Assembly (NCBI RefSeq): GCF_010725725.1
Contig: NZ_AP022599.1
Coordinates: 744,001-808,000, forward strand
DNA from: Mycolicibacterium pulveris
GTDB taxonomy: Bacteria > Actinomycetota > Actinomycetes > Mycobacteriales > Mycobacteriaceae
Direction of reading: 5' to 3'
Length of the DNA: 64,000 nucleotides
In this document: positions 59,732 through 64,000 of the stretch, in pieces
Position numbering within the stretch: the first letter of the stretch is position 1
How the letters are laid out: each line of letters opens with the position of its first letter
Position numbers and translations under genes: made by a program
The notes under the pieces: generated by a model
Seen by the model: the letters and a program-made list of their open reading frames with translations, nothing else
What the model was told of the DNA's origin: nothing
The model's database searches: none

Positions 59732-60895
59732 CTATTTCAGCAGGGCCCGCGACATCACCACCCGTTGAATCTGGTTGGTGCCCTCGTAGATCTGGGTGAT
59801 CTTGGCGTCGCGCATGAACCGTTCGACGGGAAAGTCGGTGGTGTAGCCGTAGCCGCCGAACAACTGGACCGCGTCGGTGGTGACCTCCATCGCCACGTCG
59901 GAGGCAAAGCACTTCGACGCCGAGGAGATGAACCCGAGGTCGGGTTCGTTGCGTTCGGCGCGTGCGGCGGCGGTGTAGACCATCAGCCGGGCCGCTTCGA
60001 TCTTCATCGCCATGTCGGCGAGCATGAACTGCACGGCCTGGAAGTCGGCGATCCGCTTGCCGAACTGCTTGCGCTCCTTGACATATCCGATCGAGGCGTC
60101 CAGGGCGCCCTGGGCGATGCCGACGGCCTGCGCCCCGATGGTCGGGCGGGTGTGGTCCAGGGTGGCCAACGCGGTCTTGAAGCCGGTGCCCTCCTCGCCG
60201 ATGATGCGGTCGGCCGGAATGCGGCAGTCCTCGAAATACAGTTCGGTGGTGGGCGATCCCTTGATGCCCATCTTCTTCTCCTTGGCGCCGACGGAGAACC
60301 CCGGGTCGTCCTTGTGCACGACGAACGCCGAGATACCGTTGGCGCCCTTGTCCGGATCCGTCACCGCCATCACCGTGTACCACGTCGAGTGGCCACCGTT
60401 GGAGATCCAGCACTTGGCGCCGTTGAGCACCCACTCGTCGCCGTCACGACGCGCCCGCGTGCGAATGGACGCCGCATCACTGCCGGCCTCCCGCTCCGAC
60501 AGCGCATACGACGCCACCGCATCACCGGAGGCGATCGAGGGCAGCACCTGCTTCTTGAGTTCCTCGCTGCCGCGCATCAACAAGCCCATCGTGCCCAGCT
60601 TGTTGCAGATCGGAATCAGTGACGACGACGCGCACACCCGCGCCACCTCCTCGATGACGATGCACGCCGCCACCGAGTCACCGCCCTGTCCGCCGTACTC
60701 CTCGGGGATGTGGATGGCCGCCATCCCGGAACCGGTCAGCGCCGCCAGCGCCTCGTCGGTGTAGCGGGCCTTCTCGTCGACGTCCGCGGCGTGCGGCGCG
60801 ATCTCCTTCTCACACAGGTCACGAAGCACCGACCGCAACTCGTTGTGCTCGTCGGACAGCTTGAAAACGTCGAAAGACGGGTTGCCAATCGCCAT
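59732..60895 (-). CDS. fadE25: Acyl-CoA dehydrogenase FadE25
   Basis: The 387-residue acyl-CoA dehydrogenase has ASYALSEREAGSDAAS (FAD/substrate region), KCWISNGGHSTWYTVMAVTD and QLFGGYGYTTDFPVERFMRD, with the catalytic glutamate in QIYEGTNQIQR. It would introduce the alpha-beta double bond in acyl-CoA. ATG 60895 has AAGGAG 6 nt upstream. Orthologue of Rv3274c. Confidence 0.95.
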   Translation of the reverse strand: MAIGNPSFDVFKLSDEHNELRSVLRDLCEKEIAPHAADVDEKARYTDEALAALTGSGMAAIHIPEEYGGQGGDSVAACIVIEEVARVCASSSLIPICNKLGTMGLLMRGSEELKKQVLPSIASGDAVASYALSEREAGSDAASIRTRARRDGDEWVLNGAKCWISNGGHSTWYTVMAVTDPDKGANGISAFVVHKDDPGFSVGAKEKKMGIKGSPTTELYFEDCRIPADRIIGEEGTGFKTALATLDHTRPTIGAQAVGIAQGALDASIGYVKERKQFGKRIADFQAVQFMLADMAMKIEAARLMVYTAAARAERNEPDLGFISSASKCFASDVAMEVTTDAVQLFGGYGYTTDFPVERFMRDAKITQIYEGTNQIQRVVMSRALLK

Positions 60896-60950
60896 CGAGA
60901 ACTCCTTGCTACTCGCCGGTAACTTTACCCACGCCGCACCGGCGTGACGC

Positions 60951-61784
60951 TCACCGGGCCGATCCGCCCCGACCCGAGACGACCTGCAGGCCGCGCACCA
61001 TTTCACGGTACGTGCGGTGATACAGCGACCGGATCGTCGCGCTGCGGCGCAACAGATCCACCGCGCCCTGCGGCGCGACCAGACCCACGTCGTGCCCGGC
61101 GAACACCGATTCGCCGGTCGCCAGCCGCAGCCTGCCACTGACGGCGGACTCCACCTCGGCCCGGTACAGCAGGCAGTAATCGGGCTGGGCGAAGAAGACC
61201 TTGTTGAACCCGATCAGAAACGGAGCCAGCTTGGCGCCCTGTTCCAGATAGCGCAGCGTTCCGACCGCGACACCGGGCCACTGCTGGTTGAAGACGTCGT
61301 CGGCGATGACGATGCCGCCGTCGGCGAGCGTGGCCTCGGCGAGTTTCATGTCGGAGAACACGATCTCGGCGGTGTGCCCGCCGTCGACGCTGAAGAGCCG
61401 GACGTCACCGCCCGCCAGCTCGCGCAGCCTCTCCGGCGGCAGCTTCGTCGAATCACCCTGATGGATCACGACGTCGTCCATCGACGACCACAAGTTCACG
61501 TTGCTGAGGAACTTCTGCAGATCACCGTGCCCCGACCCGTCGACGTTCAGCTCCTGATCGCCGAAGATGTCGATCGCGACCGCCTTCTCGCCGGAGCGCT
61601 GCAGCAACCGCAGGCCGATGAACAGCTTGCCGTGGTGCACACCGATCTCGGCGGCCGCACCCGAGACCTGCTTGGCCCGCTGCGCCGAGTTCAAGACGTC
61701 GAGCAGCAACAGCACCTCCGGCTGCAGAAAGCCGGTGACGATCCGATGCCCAATGGCCCGGTATCGTGCGAATTCACGTGACAT
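60951..61784 (-). CDS. Class I SAM-dependent methyltransferase (Methyltransf_24-like)
   Basis: The 277-residue protein has SAM-binding features: AAEIGVHHGKLFIGLRLL, VAIDIFGDQELNVDGSGHGD, DVRLFSVDGGHTAEIVFSDM KLAE and DGGIVIADDVFN. The aspartate-rich turns suggest a metal-dependent sugar or small-molecule O-methyltransferase. Target unknown. ATG/GTG at 61784. 11 bp separate it from purE on the same strand, so it may be read through from purE. Confidence 0.85.
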   Translation of the reverse strand: MSREFARYRAIGHRIVTGFLQPEVLLLLDVLNSAQRAKQVSGAAAEIGVHHGKLFIGLRLLQRSGEKAVAIDIFGDQELNVDGSGHGDLQKFLSNVNLWSSMDDVVIHQGDSTKLPPERLRELAGGDVRLFSVDGGHTAEIVFSDMKLAEATLADGGIVIADDVFNQQWPGVAVGTLRYLEQGAKLAPFLIGFNKVFFAQPDYCLLYRAEVESAVSGRLRLATGESVFAGHDVGLVAPQGAVDLLRRSATIRSLYHRTYREMVRGLQVVSGRGGSAR

Positions 61785-61795
61785 CGGGTTGCAGC

Positions 61796-62326
61796 CTACT
61801 GCCCGAGCAGGCGCTCGCGAAGCGCTGCGTCCTTCTGCAGCACGCTGTCGTGCAACTGCGCCTGGAACCGCTCGACACGCTCACGCAGCGCCGCGTCGGA
61901 TGCACCCAGAATCCGCACCGCCAGCAACCCCGCATTGCGGGCGCCGCCGATCGACACGGTGGCCACCGGCACGCCCGCGGGCATCTGCACGATCGACAGC
62001 AGCGAGTCCAGGCCGTCGAGCTTGGCCAGCGGCACCGGCACCCCGATCACCGGCAACGACGTCGCCGCGGCGACCATGCCGGGCAGATGCGCCGCTCCCC
62101 CCGCACCGGCGATGATCACCGCGATGCCGCGCCCCGCGGCGCTCTGCGCGTAGTCGAGCATGCGGGCCGGGGTGCGGTGTGCGGAGACGACGCCGACCTC
62201 GAACGGAACGTCGAACTCGGCGAGCGCCTCTGCGGCCTCCTGCATGACGGGCCAGTCGCTGTCGCTGCCCATGATCACACCGACCCGGGGTGCGGGGGTC
62301 GACCTCTGCTGCTCAGTGCGCGTCAT
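61796..62326 (-). CDS. purE: 5-(carboxyamino)imidazole ribonucleotide mutase PurE
   Basis: The 176-residue class I PurE converts N5-CAIR to CAIR in purine synthesis. Motifs: [35 protein letters not shown] (catalytic His), [15 protein letters not shown] and [21 protein letters not shown] 62326 lies inside the end of purK; the two genes overlap by 14 nt in different frames, giving coupled expression with purK. Confidence 0.97.
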   Translation of the reverse strand: MTRTEQQRSTPAPRVGVIMGSDSDWPVMQEAAEALAEFDVPFEVGVVSAHRTPARMLDYAQSAAGRGIAVIIAGAGGAAHLPGMVAAATSLPVIGVPVPLAKLDGLDSLLSIVQMPAGVPVATVSIGGARNAGLLAVRILGASDAALRERVERFQAQLHDSVLQKDAALRERLLGQ

Positions 62327-63539
62327 GTGGGTCCCATCCGTCCGTCCATTCCGCATGCGACAACCAGTGCGCCGCCCTGGATGCGCGTTCCCGCACCTCG
62401 ACGACGTACGCGTCGTCGTCCACCGAACCCGTGGCTTCGCCGATGATGTTGACATGACCGATCTTTCGGCCTGGCCGCTCCGACTTGCCGTAGAGGTGAA
62501 CCTTGGCGTCGGGCATCCGCGCGAACAGGTGATGCAACCGCTCATCCATGCTTATCTGCGGGATCTGTTGTGCGCCAAGCACATTGGCCATCACGATAAC
62601 CGGCGCGATCGGGGCGGTGTCGCCCAGCGGGTAGTCGAGCACCGCGCGCAGGTGTTGTTCGAACTGGCTGGTTCGGGCGCCGTCCATGGTCCAATGCCCG
62701 GAGTTGTGGGGGCGCATCGCGAGTTCGTTGACCAGCAGCCTGCCGTCGACCGTCTCGAAGAGTTCGACGGCCAACACCCCGACGACACCGAGTTCCTCGG
62801 CCAGTCGTAACCCCAATTGTGTTGCGGCGCTCTTGAGGTCATCGTCCAAATTAGGCGCGGGCGCGATCGCCTCGACGCAGATGCCGTCGCGTTGCACGGT
62901 CTGCACCACCGGCCACGCCGCCCCTTGACCGAACGGGGAGCGCGCCACCAACGCGGCCAGCTCGCGCCGCATCTCGACCTTTTCCTCGACGAGCACGGCC
63001 GCCCCGGCCGCCAGGTGCCGCTCTGCGGCGTCGCGCGCGTCGGCGACGTCACGCGCCAGCGTCACACCGCGGCCGTCGTAGCCGCCGCGTGCGGTCTTGA
63101 CCACGAGCGGGGCACCGACACGGGCGGCGAACGCATCGACGTCGGCGGGCCCGGCGACGGCCGCGAACCGTGGCACCGGCGCGTCCAGCGCCTCCAACCG
63201 CCGGCGCATCACCAGTTTGTCCTGCGCGTGGATCAGCGCCGACGGCGGCGGCGCCACGTTCACCCCGTCGGCCAGCAGCTTCTCCAGCAGCTCGGTGGGC
63301 ACGTGTTCGTGGTCGAAGGTCAGCACGTCGGCGCCGTCGGCCGCGCGGCGCAGCGCGTCGAGGTCGGTGTGCGCGCCGATCACCACATCGGGGCTGACCT
63401 GCGCGGCCGGGTCGTCGGCGGAGACGGCCAGCACCCGCAGCGTCTGGCCCAGCGCGATCGCGGCCTGATGGGTCATCCTGGCCAGTTGCCCGCCACCGAT
63501 CATGGTCACCAGCGGGGGCCCGCTCGAGGTTCGCGACAC
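62313..63539 (-). CDS. purK: 5-(carboxyamino)imidazole ribonucleotide synthase PurK
   Basis: The 408-residue ATP-grasp enzyme makes N5-CAIR from AIR, bicarbonate and ATP. N-terminal [20 protein letters not shown], lysine-rich [18 protein letters not shown] and [28 protein letters not shown] are typical. GTG 63539. Operon purK-purE, as in M. tuberculosis Rv3276c-Rv3275c. It is divergent from the GtrA gene. Confidence 0.97.
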   Translation of the reverse strand: MSRTSSGPPLVTMIGGGQLARMTHQAAIALGQTLRVLAVSADDPAAQVSPDVVIGAHTDLDALRRAADGADVLTFDHEHVPTELLEKLLADGVNVAPPPSALIHAQDKLVMRRRLEALDAPVPRFAAVAGPADVDAFAARVGAPLVVKTARGGYDGRGVTLARDVADARDAAERHLAAGAAVLVEEKVEMRRELAALVARSPFGQGAAWPVVQTVQRDGICVEAIAPAPNLDDDLKSAATQLGLRLAEELGVVGVLAVELFETVDGRLLVNELAMRPHNSGHWTMDGARTSQFEQHLRAVLDYPLGDTAPIAPVIVMANVLGAQQIPQISMDERLHHLFARMPDAKVHLYGKSERPGRKIGHVNIIGEATGSVDDDAYVVEVRERASRAAHWLSHAEWTDGWDPHDAH

Positions 63540-63642
63540 GCCCTTATCGTGTCATGGCCCCGGTCGGCCGCCTCGCCTGCCTTACGGCCGCTAACCAGCG
63601 CGGCTACGCGTCGGTAGCGGGATTTCCGTAGACTGCCCTTTT

Positions 63643-64000
63643 GTGTCCTTTACCGATGCCACGATCGCGCGGCTGCCCCGCCCGATTCGCCCGTACCTGG
63701 AACGGCATCACGAACTGATCAAGTTCGCGATTGTGGGCGCGACCACATTCGTCATCGACTCCGCGGTGTTCTACACGCTCAAGCTGACCGTGCTGGAGCC
63801 CAAACCCGTCACGGCGAAGATCATCGCGGGCATCGTCGCGGTGATAGCGTCCTACATCCTCAACCGCGAATGGAGCTTCCGCGACCGGGGCGGCCGAGAA
63901 CGCCACCACGAGGCGCTGATGTTCTTCGGAGTCAGCGGCGTCGGAGTGGTGCTGAGCATGGCGCCGCTGTGGTTCTCCAGTTACGTGCTGATGCTGCGGG
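63643..64000 (+). CDS. GtrA-family membrane protein (3' partial)
   Basis: The reading frame VSFTDATIARLPRPIRPYLE ... LIKFAIVGATTFVIDSAVFY ... TAKIIAGIVAVIASYILNRE WSFRDRG ... MFFGVSGVGVVLSMAPL continues past the right edge. It has the GtrA pattern of short membrane helices and the N-R-x-W-S/T-F motif; three helices are visible. GtrA proteins are thought to help flip polyprenol-linked sugars. GTG 63643 has TAGACT (63629-63634) 8 nt upstream. Corresponds to Rv3277; about 119 codons are in view. Confidence 0.88.
   Translation, partial: MSFTDATIARLPRPIRPYLERHHELIKFAIVGATTFVIDSAVFYTLKLTVLEPKPVTAKIIAGIVAVIASYILNREWSFRDRGGRERHHEALMFFGVSGVGVVLSMAPLWFSSYVLMLR

Overview
The window comes from a high-GC actinobacterium, almost certainly a fast-growing Mycobacterium (Mycolicibacterium). 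The order whiB1, pdtaS, sigH-rshA, aroA, rsgA, desA3, secA1, lpqB-mtrB-mtrA, tmk, sahH, alkB-rubA-rubB, manA, manB, whiB2, fbiA-fbiB, manC-wbbL-rmlD, lcp1, fadE25, purE-purK follows the M. tuberculosis Rv3218-Rv3277 segment as I remember it. GTG and TTG starts, 4-nt stop/start overlaps and many apparently leaderless starts also fit mycobacteria. Species cannot be named from the sequence alone. Rv numbers are recalled synteny, not search results.

1-10.8 kb: regulation and lipid chemistry (partial DAG kinase, WhiB1, PdtaS, biotinyl-domain protein, ribosomal bL37, SigH/RshA, YbaK, SDR, thioesterase, TetR/enoyl-CoA hydratase, an MpaB-type oxygenase between two small paralogous membrane proteins, SRAP). 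10.8-21.4 kb: aroA-rsgA, a methyltransferase flanked by inverted palindromic repeats, the DesA3 desaturase and its reductase sharing a 21-bp promoter/operator, a BCCT carrier, a WS/DGAT-like protein with an altered catalytic motif, and two small proteins. 21.4-31 kb: core block secA1, hpf, comF, lpqB-mtrB-mtrA, tmk. 31-36.7 kb: an accessory island between tmk and sahH with DUF899, head-to-head C-terminal fragments of aconitase and FtsH, an F420-type oxidoreductase, two membrane proteins and a zinc-metallopeptidase gene broken by one TGA codon. 36.8-44.7 kb: sahH, the alkane hydroxylase operon with its TetR repressor, an amino-acid permease, an FAD enzyme and a DUF808 membrane protein. 44.7-64 kb: mannose and cell-wall sugar nucleotides (manA, manB, manC, wbbL, rmlD, lcp1), WhiB2, coenzyme F420 synthesis (fbiA-fbiB), a Nudix protein, a copper oxidase, fadE25, a methyltransferase, purE-purK and the start of a GtrA protein.

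Themes across the window: large intergenic palindromes (several related in sequence), many -10 boxes placed 6-8 nt before the start codon (leaderless genes), and convergent genes sharing a 4-bp TTAA or CTAA as both stop codons. I saw no rRNA, tRNA, CRISPR array, insertion sequence or prophage.
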